From the NCBI RefSeq assembly GCF_004363955.1, contig NZ_SNZR01000011.1, forward strand, positions 372,001-436,000: DNA of 64,000 nucleotides, given 5' to 3'. The position numbers and the translations under genes were made by a program. A model generated the notes under the pieces. It was not told where the DNA came from and did no database searches. It worked only from the letters and a program-made list of their open reading frames with translations. The stretch comes from Enterovirga rhinocerotis. Lineage in GTDB: Bacteria > Pseudomonadota > Alphaproteobacteria > Rhizobiales > Beijerinckiaceae. Shown in pieces: positions 33,588 to 43,148 of this stretch (its first letter is position 1; the number at the start of each line of letters is the position of its first letter).

Positions 33588-34124
33588 TCAGAAGAGGCTC
33601 GGCTGTCCGTCGGGCGCGGCTCGCTCGATCGCGAGCAGCCGGTGCTTCGTCTCGGCGCCGCCCGGGGCGGAGAAGCCGCCGATCCGCCCGCCCGCCGCGA
33701 GGACGCGGTGGCAGGGGACGACGACCGGGATCGGGTTGCGGCCGAGCGCTGCGCCGACGGCGCGGGCCGCGCCCGGCTCCCCGATCCTCCGGGCCATCTC
33801 GCCATAGGTCATCGTCTCGCCGGGCGGGATGGTGAGCAGCACGTCGTAGACGCGCCGGTCGAAATCCGGCACGCCGTCCCAATCGAGCGGCAGGTGGGAG
33901 AGATCCCTCCGGCCGTCGCCGACCAGCGCGCGGATCGCCTCGATCGCCGCCGTCGTGGCCGGATCGGGCGAGGCCGGCACGGCGTCCGGGAAGCGGCGCA
34001 GCAGCTCGCTTCGCGTGGCCGCCTCGTCGCCTTCCGGAAGCCGCAGGCCGACAAGCCCGCGCTCGGACCAGACGAGACCGATCGTGCCGATCGCCGTCTC
34101 GAAGAGCGCGAAGCGGCGAGCCAT
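33588..34124 (-). CDS. ogt: Methylated-DNA-protein-cysteine methyltransferase (Ogt-type)
   Basis: A 178-residue DNA-repair enzyme. The suicide acceptor Cys is in VVPCHRVLAAGGRIGGFS, the invariant PCHR motif. GETMTYGEMARRIG and ARAVGAALGRNPIP are the DNA-binding helix-turn-helix motifs. It transfers methyl groups from O6-methylguanine to itself. It lies 15 bases past a small lipoprotein gene on the same strand. There is no AlkA or Ada domain. Confidence 0.93.
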   Translation of the reverse strand: MARRFALFETAIGTIGLVWSERGLVGLRLPEGDEAATRSELLRRFPDAVPASPDPATTAAIEAIRALVGDGRRDLSHLPLDWDGVPDFDRRVYDVLLTIPPGETMTYGEMARRIGEPGAARAVGAALGRNPIPVVVPCHRVLAAGGRIGGFSAPGGAETKHRLLAIERAAPDGQPSLF

Positions 34125-34139
34125 CGGTCTCGGCCGGGC

Positions 34140-34349
34140 TTACTTGCCGTAGCCGGGTGCGCCCATGGTCGGCAGGACCGGGGCGGTGGCCGCGCCGTAG
34201 ACGTCCATGCGGCGCTGCGTGCCGTAATCGTCCGAGCGCCCCGTGCCGCTCGTCGCGCTGGCATCGCTGCGGCGGTTGGCGGCGCTGGGGGTGCAGGCGG
34301 CGAGGCTCGCTGCGGCCAGCATGGCCGCGATCAGGCCGAATGTCTTCAT
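34140..34349 (-). CDS. Small lipoprotein
   Basis: A 69-residue protein with a lipoprotein signal: MKTFGLIAAMLAAASLAACTPS has the lipobox LAAC with Cys at residue 19. The remaining residues are a short polar tail ending in PTMGAPGYGK, with no recognised domain. The start is supported by a GAGAGGAC site and by the good signal peptide. It is on the same strand as the acyl-CoA dehydrogenase gene, which ends 35 bases upstream, but functional linkage is doubtful. Confidence 0.7.
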   Translation of the reverse strand: MKTFGLIAAMLAAASLAACTPSAANRRSDASATSGTGRSDDYGTQRRMDVYGAATAPVLPTMGAPGYGK

Positions 34350-34384
34350 CGTGTCCTCTCGTTTCCCAATTCTCGGAAGGGTGC

Positions 34385-35575
34385 TCAGCGCCCCATGCGC
34401 TTTGCGACCTCTTCCAGCATCACCTCGGTCGCCCCGCCGCCGATGGACTGGACGCGGGCGTCCCGCGCCATCCGCTCGATGGTCGATTCGCGCATGAAAC
34501 CCAGGCCGCCGTGGAATTGCAGGCAGGCGGCCATGACCTCGTTCACGAGGTCTCCGCAATAGGCCTTGACCATGGACACCTCGCGCGTGGCGTCCGCGCC
34601 CCGCGCGTCCAGCCAGGCGGCGTGGTAGACGAGTTGGCGTCCGGCCTCCACCTTCGATTGGAGCATGGCCATCCTCTGCCGGATGGCGCCCTTGGCCCAG
34701 AGCGGCTCGCCGAAGGCCTGCCGGCTCGTCAGCCAGTCGAGCGTGAGGTCAATCGCGGCCTGGGCCTCGCCCATCGCCATGGCGCCGATCACCGTGCGCT
34801 CGTTCTGGAAGTTGCGCATGATGGCGTAGAAGCCGTGGCCCTCCTCGCCGAGGAGGTTCGCCGCAGGGACCCGGCAATTCTCGAAGAAGAGCTCTGCCGT
34901 ATCCGACGAGCGCCAGCCGTGCTTGTCGAGCGCGCGGCCGACGCGCAGGCCGGGCGTGCCCTTCTCGACCAGGAACATCGACACCGACCGCGACGGGCGC
35001 TCGCCCTCGCCGCCGGTCTTGGCCGCGACGCAGTAGAGATCGGCGAGGACGCCGTTGGTGATGTAGATCTTCGAACCGTCGAGGACATAGGCGTCGCCGT
35101 CGCGCCGGGCGCGGGTGCGGATGCCCTTCACGTCGGAGCCCGCGCCGGGCTCCGTCACCGCGACGGCGCAGATCTTCCGGCCGGCGACGATGTCGGCCAT
35201 ATGCGCGTCCTTCTGCGCCTGCGAGCCGGCATGGGCGATGTGCACCGAGGCCATGTCGGTATGGACGAGCGCGGTGATGGCGAAGCCCGAGAAGGTCGAG
35301 CGGCCGAGTTCCTCGGCGAGGACGACGGTCGCGAGCGTGTCGAGTTCCGAGCCGCCATATTCGGCCGGGTAGCGGATGCCGAGGAAGCCGAGTTCGCCCA
35401 TCCGCAGCAGGATCTCGCGCGGCGTGAAGCCCTGCTCCTCCCAGGCGAGGCCGTGCGGCTTGACCTCGTCCTCGACGAAGCGACGGATCTGCTCGCGCAG
35501 CATCTCGTGCTCGGGTTCGAAATAGGGCGAACGAGAGGTGCCGGATTCGGCGTCGGCCTGAGCAAGCGCGGTCAT
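34385..35575 (-). CDS. Acyl-CoA dehydrogenase
   Basis: A 396-residue flavoenzyme with the three usual domains: an N-terminal helical domain, the FAD/beta domain with AVTEPGAGSDVKGI and SKIYITNG, and the C-terminal helical domain with AYCGDLVNEVMAACLQFHGGLGF. The catalytic-base region after QFHGGLGFMRES is present, but the base residue itself is not certain here. It oxidises acyl-CoA to trans-2-enoyl-CoA and passes electrons to ETF. No ETF or beta-oxidation partner is directly adjacent, so its acyl chain is unknown. Confidence 0.9.
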   Translation of the reverse strand: MTALAQADAESGTSRSPYFEPEHEMLREQIRRFVEDEVKPHGLAWEEQGFTPREILLRMGELGFLGIRYPAEYGGSELDTLATVVLAEELGRSTFSGFAITALVHTDMASVHIAHAGSQAQKDAHMADIVAGRKICAVAVTEPGAGSDVKGIRTRARRDGDAYVLDGSKIYITNGVLADLYCVAAKTGGEGERPSRSVSMFLVEKGTPGLRVGRALDKHGWRSSDTAELFFENCRVPAANLLGEEGHGFYAIMRNFQNERTVIGAMAMGEAQAAIDLTLDWLTSRQAFGEPLWAKGAIRQRMAMLQSKVEAGRQLVYHAAWLDARGADATREVSMVKAYCGDLVNEVMAACLQFHGGLGFMRESTIERMARDARVQSIGGGATEVMLEEVAKRMGR

Positions 35576-35855
35576 GGGGGAGGGTCCCGAGCGTTTCCGA
35601 GCGTCTGCCCGTCATAGAGGTTTTTTGCGCCGGGTCACGTCGGCCGACACCGCCGTCCCCGCCCGATTCCCGAAGCGCCGCGTCAGGGCCCGCGCCGCGG
35701 AAAACGGATGATCGAGCGCCTGTCGTTCCTGAACTTTCGCTGAACTCTTGGTGCGGACCGTGACGATTCCCTTGGCATCATCGCCATTCGCTTGATAGGC
35801 TTGTCCGACACGGGGCGCGCCGGCGGCAAGCCGGCCCGTCCGGAGATATGGGGCC

Positions 35856-36986
35856 TTGCCAGATCTGAGCGATCCACTCGCTCACGCCGATTGGGGGCGT
35901 GGACCACAAGGGGCACGCGCTCCCGCCGAAGGCGTGGCACAGGCCCCCCGTCGCTCCTATCCGCACGCCGTCAAATCGAGACCGAATCCCCGCCGGGCCT
36001 CGCCGGCCTATGCCGCTCTCGATCTCGGCACGAACAATTGCCGGCTCCTGATCGCCGAGCCGTCCTATCACGAGTTCCGGGTGGTCGACGCCTTCTCCCG
36101 CATCGTCCGGCTGGGCGAGGGGCTGGGCCTCGGCGACACCCTCGGGGAAGAGGCGATCGAGCGGACCGTCGCCGCCCTCAAGGTCTGCAAGTCGAAGATC
36201 GACTCGCGCAACGTCCTGCGCTCGCGGCTCGTGGCGACCGAGGCCTGCCGCCACGCCTCGAACGGCCTCGCCTTCATCGACCGCGTGCGCGACGAGGTCG
36301 GGCTCGATATCGAGATCGTCGACCGGCAGACCGAGGCGACGCTCGCGGTGATGGGCTGTGCGTCGCTCGCCCATCCGAAGGCCGGCTCCGTCATCATCTT
36401 CGACATCGGCGGAGGCTCGACCGAGGTCGCCTGGCTCGACGGGCAGACCGGGGGCGACGCGATCTGCGCGAGCGAGCGCATCCGGGCCTGGGACAGCCTG
36501 CCGGTCGGCGTCGTGACCCTGGCCGAGCGCTACGGCTCGGCGCGCGTCACCCACGCGATCTTCGAGGACATGGTGGCGGAGGTCGGCGGGCGGCTCCTGC
36601 CCTTCGCGCTCAAGGCCGGTCCGGCCGCCGCGACGCCGGGCTTCCACCTCCTCGGCACCTCCGGCACCGTGACCACGATCGGCGGCATCCATCTCGGGCT
36701 CGAGCGCTACGACAGGCGCCGCGTCGACGGGATGTGGATGCATGGCGACGATGTCGAGGTCGTCACGGACCGGCTGATCGAGAGCAGCCTGCAGGAGCGG
36801 GCGAGCAATCCCTGCATCGGCCGCGACCGGGCCGATCTCGTCCTCGCCGGCTGCGCGATTCTCGAGGCGATCCGGCGAGCCTTCCCGTCCCAGTATCTGC
36901 GCATCGCCGATCGCGGGCTGCGCGAGGGGATCCTGATGTCGATGATGCGCGAGGACAAGGTCTGGTCGCGCCGGAGCCGCACTTGA
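35856..36986 (+). CDS. ppx: Ppx/GppA-family phosphatase (exopolyphosphatase-like)
   Basis: A 376-residue member of the Ppx/GppA group, with the ASKHA phosphate-1 motif [16 protein letters not shown] at about residues 52-67, the [15 protein letters not shown] block, and [17 protein letters not shown]. It hydrolyses polyphosphate and/or pppGpp. The start is a TTG chosen because the frame opens there; the first ~45 residues are Pro/Arg-rich and not conserved, so a later start is possible. The next gene (rlmE) starts with a TTG that overlaps this stop codon. A 280-base spacer separates it from the divergent acyl-CoA dehydrogenase gene. Confidence 0.88.
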   Translation: MPDLSDPLAHADWGRGPQGARAPAEGVAQAPRRSYPHAVKSRPNPRRASPAYAALDLGTNNCRLLIAEPSYHEFRVVDAFSRIVRLGEGLGLGDTLGEEAIERTVAALKVCKSKIDSRNVLRSRLVATEACRHASNGLAFIDRVRDEVGLDIEIVDRQTEATLAVMGCASLAHPKAGSVIIFDIGGGSTEVAWLDGQTGGDAICASERIRAWDSLPVGVVTLAERYGSARVTHAIFEDMVAEVGGRLLPFALKAGPAAATPGFHLLGTSGTVTTIGGIHLGLERYDRRRVDGMWMHGDDVEVVTDRLIESSLQERASNPCIGRDRADLVLAGCAILEAIRRAFPSQYLRIADRGLREGILMSMMREDKVWSRRSRT

Positions 36987-37726
36987 GCGCATCGGAACGG
37001 GGCGGCCGGGGAGCGGGCGCCGGAGGCAAATCGGCGCCGGGGCGACAGAAGGTCAGGAAGGGTGGCAACCGCACCCCCTCCCAGCGCGCCTGGCTCGAAC
37101 GTCAGCTCAACGACCCCTATGTCGCGCGGGCGAAGCGCGAGGGCTATCGCTCGCGCGCGGCCTTCAAGCTGATCGAGATCGACGACAAGTACCGGCTCTT
37201 GAAGCCGGGCGGACGGGTGATCGATCTCGGAGCCGCCCCCGGAGGCTGGGCGCAGGTGGCCGCGGCGCGGGTCGGCCGGGCGACGGGGCGCGGCCGCGTG
37301 GTCGGGATCGACCTCCTGCCGATCGACCCGCTGCCGGGGATCGACCTCATCGAACTCGACTTCATGGCCGACGAGGCGCCCGATCGGCTGCGCGAGCTTC
37401 TCGACGGGGAAGCCGATCTCGTCATGTCGGACATGGCGGCGAACGCGACCGGCCATCGCAAGACGGACCATCTCAAGATCATGGGGCTCGCCGAGGCGGC
37501 GGCCGAGTTCGCGCGGGCCGTGCTCGCGCCCGGCGGCGCCTATCTCGCGAAGGTGCTGCAGGGCGGAACGGAGAACACGCTCCTGGCCGATCTCAAGCGC
37601 GATTTCGCGGTCGTCCGCCATGTGAAGCCCGCCGCCAGCCGCTCGGATTCCGCCGAGCTCTACGTGCTCGCCACCGGATTCCGCGGCCGCGCCGATTCGC
37701 CGGCATCCGAGCCGTCCGAGGACTGA
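36983..37726 (+). CDS. rlmE: 23S rRNA 2'-O-ribose methyltransferase RlmE (FtsJ/RrmJ)
   Basis: A 247-residue SAM-dependent enzyme that 2'-O-methylates U2552 of 23S rRNA. The catalytic K-D-K-E set is visible as [30 protein letters not shown] and [11 protein letters not shown]. Motif I is [14 protein letters not shown]. The N-terminal ~35 residues are basic and Gly-rich, typical of alphaproteobacterial RlmE. It begins with TTG overlapping the ppx stop (TTGA), with GGAG six bases upstream. The ppx-rlmE pair is conserved in this group, suggesting joint stress control of ribosomes and polyphosphate or pppGpp. Confidence 0.92.
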   Translation: MSASERGGRGAGAGGKSAPGRQKVRKGGNRTPSQRAWLERQLNDPYVARAKREGYRSRAAFKLIEIDDKYRLLKPGGRVIDLGAAPGGWAQVAAARVGRATGRGRVVGIDLLPIDPLPGIDLIELDFMADEAPDRLRELLDGEADLVMSDMAANATGHRKTDHLKIMGLAEAAAEFARAVLAPGGAYLAKVLQGGTENTLLADLKRDFAVVRHVKPAASRSDSAELYVLATGFRGRADSPASEPSED

Positions 37727-37847
37727 GTCGCCGCTCTATGCGCCGTCCGGGTCGGCCGGCGCGCCGGGCTGCCCTCGCGCCGCGGTGTTGACGAAGCGGT
37801 CCGCCACCGGTTGAAGGACTGTTTCGTTCCACGACCGGCCGTTTCCG

Positions 37848-40613
37848 ATGATCGACAAGACCTTCGACCCCACCTCCGTCGAGGCGCGCATCTCCGCGCG
37901 CTGGGAGGAGGCGGGCGCCTTCCGGGCCGGCCGCGCCGATCGCGGCGAGGGCGAGCCCTTCTGCATCGTCATCCCGCCGCCGAACGTGACGGGCTCGCTC
38001 CATATGGGGCACGCCCTGAACAACACCGTGCAGGACATCCTCTGCCGCTTCGAGCGGATGCGCGGCCGCGACGTCCTCTGGCAGGTCGGCACCGACCATG
38101 CCGGCATCGCGACGCAGATGGTGGTCGAGCGCCAGCTCGCCGCCGCCAAGGCGCCGGACCGCCGGTCGATGGGCCGCGAGGCCTTCATCGAGCACGTCTG
38201 GAAGTGGAAGGAGGAATCGGGCGGCACGATCATCAACCAGTTGAAGCGCCTCGGCGCCTCCTGCGACTGGTCGCGCGAGCGCTTCACCATGGACGAGGGC
38301 CTTTCGCGCGCCGTCCTCAAGGTCTTCGTCTCGCTGCACCGCGACGGGCTCGCCTATCGCGACAAGCGGCTCGTGAACTGGGACCCGAAGTTCTCGACCG
38401 CCATCTCCGATCTCGAAGTGCAGCAGATCGAGCTGAAGGGGAACCTCTGGTACATCCGCTATCCGCTTGAGGATGACCCGCAGCGCTATATCGAGGTCGC
38501 GACCACGCGGCCCGAGACGATGCTGGGCGACGTCGCGGTCGCGGTCCATCCGGACGACGAGCGCTTCAACGGCCTGATCGGCCGCAACGCGATCCTGCCG
38601 CTCGTCGGACGCCCCATTCCGATCGTCGCCGACACCTATTCCGACCCCGAGAAGGGGACGGGCGCGGTCAAGATCACCCCGGCGCACGACTTCAACGATT
38701 TCGAGGTCGGCCGCCGGCACGGCCTGCGCATGATCAACATCTTCGGGCCGCAGGCGGAGCTTCGGCTCGTCGAGAACGACGACTTCCTCCGGGACCTGCC
38801 GCCGTCGGAGACGCTGGACGCGATCCTCGCGATGGAGGGTCTCGACCGGGCCGAGGCGAGGAAGCGCATCGTCGCGATGCTGGAGGAAGGCGGCCAACTC
38901 GCCGCGATCGAGCCGCATACCCATGCGGTCCCGCATGGCGACCGCTCCGGCGTTCCCGTCGAGCCCTATCTGACCGACCAGTGGTTCGTGGACGTCAAGG
39001 GCCTCGCCGAGCGCGCCATGGCGGCCGTCCGCTCGGGCGAGACGCGCTTCGTGCCCGAGAACTGGGAGAAGACCTACTTCCAGTGGCTGGAGAACATCCA
39101 GCCCTGGACCGTGTCGCGCCAGCTCTGGTGGGGCCATCAGATCCCGGCCTGGTACGGCCCGGACGGGCAGGTCTTCGTCGCCGAGAGCGCCGAGGAGGCC
39201 GCCGCCGAGGCGCTCGCCCATTACGTCGTCAAGGGAACGCTCACCGAGGCGGAGGCCGAGGCCCTCGCCAACGATCCCGAGCGGCTCGACGGCTTCCTGA
39301 CGCGCGACGAGGACGTGCTCGACACCTGGTTTTCATCGGCCCTCTGGCCCTTCTCGACGCTCGGCTGGCCCGACCGGACGCCCGAACTCGCGCGCTACTA
39401 CCCGACGCAGACGCTCGTCACCGGCTTCGACATCATCTTCTTCTGGGTCGCCCGGATGATGATGATGGGGCTCTACTGCACCGACCGGGTGCCCTTCGAC
39501 ACGATCTACATCCACGCCCTCGTGCGCGACGAGCGCGGGGCGAAGATGTCGAAGTCCAAGGGCAACGTCATCGATCCGCTCGAGCTGATCGAGAAATACG
39601 GGGCGGATGCGCTTCGCTTCACCCTCGCTGCGATGGCCGCGCAGGGCCGCGACATCAAGCTTTCGCTCCAGCGGGTCGAGGGCTACCGCAACTTCGCGAC
39701 CAAGATCTGGAACGCGGCCCGCTTTGCCGAGATGAATGGCGCGGTTGGGGCCGACGGCTTCGATCCGGCCTCGGCCAAGGACACGCTGAACCGTTGGATC
39801 CTTGGCGAATGCGCCAAGGCGGCGGCGGAGATCACGAAAGGGATCGAGGAGTACCGCTTCAACGAGGCGGCGGGTGCGGCCTACCGCTTCACCTGGAACA
39901 CGTTCTGCGACTGGCATCTCGAACTCGCCAAGCCCGTTCTCCAGGGGCCGGATGGACCGGCCAAGGACGAGGCGCGGGCGACCATTGCCTTCGTCTTCGA
40001 CACGGTGCTGACGCTGCTGCACCCCTTCATGCCCTTCCTGACGGAGGAGCTGTGGGAGCTGCGCCGCGCCGGCGCGAAGCGGCCGCTCCTCGCCCTCGCG
40101 CCCTGGCCGGCTCTCGGCGATCTCAACCGGCCCGAGGCGGAGGCCGAGATCGGCTGGCTGGTCGACCTCGTCTCCGAGATCCGTTCGGTCCGCTCCGAGA
40201 TGGGCGTGCCGCCCGGCGCGCAGGTGCCGCTCGTCCTCGTCGCCCCGTCGGCGGAGACGCGCGCCCGCGCCGAGGCGCATGACGGGACGCTGCGGCGGCT
40301 CGCGCGGCTGTCGGACGTGACGGTCGCCGAGGCGGCGCCGCCGAAATCCGTCCAGGTCGTCGTGCGCGGCGAGGTCTCCGCGCTGCCGCTGGAAGGCGTC
40401 ATCGACCTCGCGGCCGAGACCGAGCGTCTGACCCGCGAGGGCAAGAAGCTCGACGACGAGGTCGCGAAGATCGACGCTAAGCTGTCTAAGCCCGACTTCC
40501 TGGCGAGGGCGCCCGAGGAGGTCGTCGAGGAGCAGCGCGAGCGCAAGGCGGAAGCCCTGGCCCGCCGCGCCAAGATCGACGAAGCCCTCGCCCGCCTCCG
40601 CGACGCGGGGTGA
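37848..40613 (+). CDS. valS: Valyl-tRNA synthetase
   Basis: A 921-residue class I aminoacyl-tRNA synthetase. PPPNVTGSLHMGHAL contains the HIGH motif (HMGH), the KMSKS loop is KMSKSKGNVIDP, the ValRS connective editing domain lies around residues 190-340 (ATTRPETMLGDVAV, GTGAVKITPAHDFND), and the C-terminal coiled coil (about residues 855-921, rich in Glu/Lys/Arg) is present. It charges tRNA-Val. Essential housekeeping gene; no T-box is expected or seen upstream in this group. Confidence 0.97.
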   Translation: MIDKTFDPTSVEARISARWEEAGAFRAGRADRGEGEPFCIVIPPPNVTGSLHMGHALNNTVQDILCRFERMRGRDVLWQVGTDHAGIATQMVVERQLAAAKAPDRRSMGREAFIEHVWKWKEESGGTIINQLKRLGASCDWSRERFTMDEGLSRAVLKVFVSLHRDGLAYRDKRLVNWDPKFSTAISDLEVQQIELKGNLWYIRYPLEDDPQRYIEVATTRPETMLGDVAVAVHPDDERFNGLIGRNAILPLVGRPIPIVADTYSDPEKGTGAVKITPAHDFNDFEVGRRHGLRMINIFGPQAELRLVENDDFLRDLPPSETLDAILAMEGLDRAEARKRIVAMLEEGGQLAAIEPHTHAVPHGDRSGVPVEPYLTDQWFVDVKGLAERAMAAVRSGETRFVPENWEKTYFQWLENIQPWTVSRQLWWGHQIPAWYGPDGQVFVAESAEEAAAEALAHYVVKGTLTEAEAEALANDPERLDGFLTRDEDVLDTWFSSALWPFSTLGWPDRTPELARYYPTQTLVTGFDIIFFWVARMMMMGLYCTDRVPFDTIYIHALVRDERGAKMSKSKGNVIDPLELIEKYGADALRFTLAAMAAQGRDIKLSLQRVEGYRNFATKIWNAARFAEMNGAVGADGFDPASAKDTLNRWILGECAKAAAEITKGIEEYRFNEAAGAAYRFTWNTFCDWHLELAKPVLQGPDGPAKDEARATIAFVFDTVLTLLHPFMPFLTEELWELRRAGAKRPLLALAPWPALGDLNRPEAEAEIGWLVDLVSEIRSVRSEMGVPPGAQVPLVLVAPSAETRARAEAHDGTLRRLARLSDVTVAEAAPPKSVQVVVRGEVSALPLEGVIDLAAETERLTREGKKLDDEVAKIDAKLSKPDFLARAPEEVVEEQRERKAEALARRAKIDEALARLRDAG

Positions 40614-40656
40614 GGGGAGCGGTTCCGGTCGAGCATGTCACGGGGCTCCGCGCCTG

Positions 40657-40782
40657 ATCCCTCCCCTCCAGGGGAGGGCGAGTCGGCGTCAGCCGACCGG
40701 GGTGGGGTGTTGCGACAGCGGGGTTTCCCCACCCCGGTTCAAAGCTTCGCTTCGACTCGGCCCTCCCCTCCGGGGAGGGATC
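40657..40782. repeat. Long imperfect inverted repeat (126 bp) downstream of valS
   Basis: The left arm (40657-40707) begins ATCCCTCCC and ends GGGGTGGGG; the right arm (40727-40782) is its imperfect reverse complement, ending GGGGAGGGAT. Each arm also contains its own smaller hairpin (CCCTCCCCTCCAGGGGAGGG). A related but not identical design occurs at 61700-61840. The element ends immediately before the ribosome site of the DUF2459 gene. It is not a CRISPR or IS; such dispersed elements are common in Hyphomicrobiales. Confidence 0.75.
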
Positions 40783-40801
40783 GCCCGGAGGGGAGGGCCG
40801 C

Positions 40802-41512
40802 ATGAGGTGGGCTCTCCGGGTCTTTGCGGTTCTCGCCGTCGCGTTCGGCCTTCTCGCCGTCCTGACCATTCGCTTCGGCGATCGGGCCCTCTATCCGCCG
40901 AGGCCCGGCGAGGGCGCGGTCACGATCCATCTCGTCAGCAACGGCTACCATACTGGCCTCGTCCTGCCCCGCCAGCAGGTCTCGGAGATCGCGGGCCGCG
41001 AGGGCCGCGCTCTGCTGGCGACGGTCGCGGCGCGGTTCGCGCATTACGACTGGATCGAGACGGGCTGGGGTGAGGACGCCTTCTACCGCGAGGTGCCGAC
41101 CGTCGCCGCGCTGAACTGGCGCCTCGCCCTGCGCGCCCTGTTCCGGCCGGGCAACGCCTCGGTGATGCATGTCGTCGGGATCGAGGGGGACCCGCTCGCC
41201 CCCTACCGCGATGAAGACACGCGGCGGATCGTCCTGTCCGAGGCCGGATTCGCGCGTCTCCTCGCCGGGATCGACGCCTCCTTCGCGCGCGGCGGGGACG
41301 GAGCGCCGGAGGTTCTCGGCCAGGGGCTCTACGGGCCGAGCCTGTTCTACCGCGCCGTCGGGGCCTTCAGCCTCGCCAGCCTCTGCAACCATTGGACGGC
41401 GCGGCGGCTGAACGAGGCAGGATTGCCGGTCTGGCTCCTCCCCGCGACGCTGCCGCGGGGGATGCTGCTCGATCTCGACTGGCGGGCGGGGACCCGGTCC
41501 TCGGCGACCTGA
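40802..41512 (+). CDS. DUF2459 membrane-anchored protein
   Basis: A 236-residue protein of the DUF2459 (TIGR02117) family. An N-terminal hydrophobic helix (about residues 3-21) anchors it, followed by HLVSNGYHTGLVLP, DWIETGWGEDAFY, VMHVVGIEGDP and FYRAVGAFSLASLCNHWTARRL, family marks. The closing block is typical. Function is unknown; it is thought to act at the membrane or periplasm. The GGAGGGGAGGG ribosome site lies in the tail of the inverted repeat, so this mobile-type element appears to supply its translation signal. Confidence 0.85.
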   Translation: MRWALRVFAVLAVAFGLLAVLTIRFGDRALYPPRPGEGAVTIHLVSNGYHTGLVLPRQQVSEIAGREGRALLATVAARFAHYDWIETGWGEDAFYREVPTVAALNWRLALRALFRPGNASVMHVVGIEGDPLAPYRDEDTRRIVLSEAGFARLLAGIDASFARGGDGAPEVLGQGLYGPSLFYRAVGAFSLASLCNHWTARRLNEAGLPVWLLPATLPRGMLLDLDWRAGTRSSAT

Positions 41513-41518
41513 GGCAGC

Positions 41519-42694
41519 TCAGCGGGTGAGGCTGCGCATGGCCGCGTCGATGCCGTCGAGGGTCAGCGGAAACATCCTGCCGCCGAAGAGCTTGCCCATC
41601 ATCCCGATGGACTGCGAGTAGTTCCAGCGGGTGCGCGGGGTGGGGTTCAGCCAGACCGATTTCGGGAACTGCGTCGTCAGCCGCTCGATCCAGACCTGCC
41701 CCGCCTCCTCGTTCCAATGCTCGACCGAGCCGCCGGGCATGGCGATCTCGTAGGGGCTCATCGAGGCGTCGCCGACGAAGACGGCGCGGTAATCGGACGG
41801 ATAGGTCCGCAGCACGTCCCAGGTCGGGATGGTCTGGTCGTGCCGGCGCCGGTTTTCCTTCCACACCCGCTCGTAGGGGCAGTTGTGGAAGTAGAAATGC
41901 TCGAAATGCTTGAACTCGGACCGCGCCGCCGAGAAGAGCTGCTCGGCCGTCTCGATATGCCAGTCCATCGAGCCGCCGACATCGAGGAAGAGCAGCACCT
42001 TGACCGCGTTGCGGCGCTCGGCGCGCAGCTTCACGTCGAGCCAGCCCTTGTTGGCGGTCTCCTTGATGGTCTCGTCGAGGTCGAGCTCCTCGGCCGCGCC
42101 GGTGCGGGCGAACCGGCGCAGGCGCCGCAGCGCCACCCGCATGTTGCGGATGCCGAGTTCGACCGTGTCGTCGAAATCCTTGAAGTCGCGCCGGTCCCAG
42201 ACCTTCACAGCCCGGAAGTTGCGGTTCTTGTCCTGGCCGATCCGGATGCCTTCCGGATTGTAGCCATAGGCGCCGTAGGGCGACGTGCCGGCGGTGCCGA
42301 TCCATTTCGAGCCGCCCTGGTGGCGGCCCTTTTGCTCCTCGAGCCGCTGCTTGAGCGTCTCCAGCAGCTTGTCCCAGCCCATCGCCTCGATCTGCGCCTT
42401 CTCCTCCTCGGAGAGGTACTTCTCCGCCATCTTGCGGAGCCATTCGTCGGGGATCTGCGCCGCTTCGAGCCCCGCGCCGAGCGTCTCGAGGCCCTTGAAG
42501 ACCTGTCCGAAGACGCGGTCGAACTTGTCGAGGTTGCGCTCGTCCTTCACGAGCGTCGCGCGGGACAGATAGTAGAATTCCTCGACCTTCTTGTCGGCGA
42601 GGTCGCGGTCGAGCGCCTCCATCAGCGTGAGGTATTCCCGCAGCGTGACGGGGACCTTGGCGGCTCGCAACTCGGTGAAGAAGGTCAGGAACAT
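41519..42694 (-). CDS. VWA-domain CoxE-like protein
   Basis: A 391-residue protein of the CoxE-like VWA family (COG3825 type). N-terminal FFTELRAAKVPVTLREYLTLMEAL is diagnostic; the VWA part begins at VLLFLDVGGSMDWHIE, where the MIDAS motif is DVGGS instead of the usual DxSGS, and continues with HFEHFYFHNCPYERVW. The C-terminal LNPTPRTRWNYSQSIGMM completes it. Members normally pair with a MoxR AAA ATPase in metal or cofactor insertion; none is adjacent here, so the partner may be elsewhere. Confidence 0.85.
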   Translation of the reverse strand: MFLTFFTELRAAKVPVTLREYLTLMEALDRDLADKKVEEFYYLSRATLVKDERNLDKFDRVFGQVFKGLETLGAGLEAAQIPDEWLRKMAEKYLSEEEKAQIEAMGWDKLLETLKQRLEEQKGRHQGGSKWIGTAGTSPYGAYGYNPEGIRIGQDKNRNFRAVKVWDRRDFKDFDDTVELGIRNMRVALRRLRRFARTGAAEELDLDETIKETANKGWLDVKLRAERRNAVKVLLFLDVGGSMDWHIETAEQLFSAARSEFKHFEHFYFHNCPYERVWKENRRRHDQTIPTWDVLRTYPSDYRAVFVGDASMSPYEIAMPGGSVEHWNEEAGQVWIERLTTQFPKSVWLNPTPRTRWNYSQSIGMMGKLFGGRMFPLTLDGIDAAMRSLTR

Positions 42695-42755
42695 GCCCGG
42701 TTGTCGGGCGCCCGGGCAGGGCGGTCAAGCGGGGCTGGGGGCGGGCTGGCTGACG

Positions 42756-43148
42756 CTACAGCAGCACGGTCTGGATTCGAGCCCGGCGCGCGGCGGAGAA
42801 CTGGCGTTCGTCCGCGGTCACGAGTGTCGTCCCGACGCGATCTGCGAGAGCGATGTACAGACAATCGTAGACCGGATGTCCGAGCCGCCGCATGAGTTGC
42901 ATGGCGGGTGCGATGAGATCGTCCGTCGCGGCTGCGCCCGCGAAGAGCTGATCCATCACATCCATGCTGCTCTCGAGGGCGGATGGTGTCATGGCGCCCC
43001 GCCGAACGCCTTTCCAGAGCACATGCGCGACCTCCAGCCGGATGATGCCGGGGGCGATCAAGTCCTCGTCGGCGAGAAGGGCGCGTGCCTCGTTTGTCCG
43101 ATCCTCGGCGAGGAACCATTTCACTGCGACGGAAGCGTCAACGACCAT
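42756..43148 (-). CDS. vapC: VapC-type PIN-domain toxin
   Basis: A 130-residue PIN ribonuclease. Acidic active-site residues are in MVVDASVAVKWF (D4), RLEVAHVLWKG (Glu), GHPVYDCLYIALAD (Asp) and LVTADERQF (Asp). VapC-type toxins cleave RNA, often tRNA. The antitoxin gene overlaps its 5' end by 11 bases on the same strand, the usual antitoxin-first order. The pair lies between unrelated housekeeping genes. Confidence 0.9.
   Translation of the reverse strand: MVVDASVAVKWFLAEDRTNEARALLADEDLIAPGIIRLEVAHVLWKGVRRGAMTPSALESSMDVMDQLFAGAAATDDLIAPAMQLMRRLGHPVYDCLYIALADRVGTTLVTADERQFSAARRARIQTVLL

Noticed and set aside
35792-37726. A fused Ppx-RlmE protein
   Set aside because: The upstream part of that frame is a shadow of ppx; rlmE starts with a TTG overlapping the ppx stop codon.
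40733-40745. tRNA-like T-loop sequence GGTTCAAAGC
   Set aside because: No acceptor stem or other arms fit around it; it lies inside the inverted repeat.
40657-40782. CRISPR array or IS element after valS
   Set aside because: There are only two imperfect inverted arms, no regular direct repeats and spacers, and no transposase.
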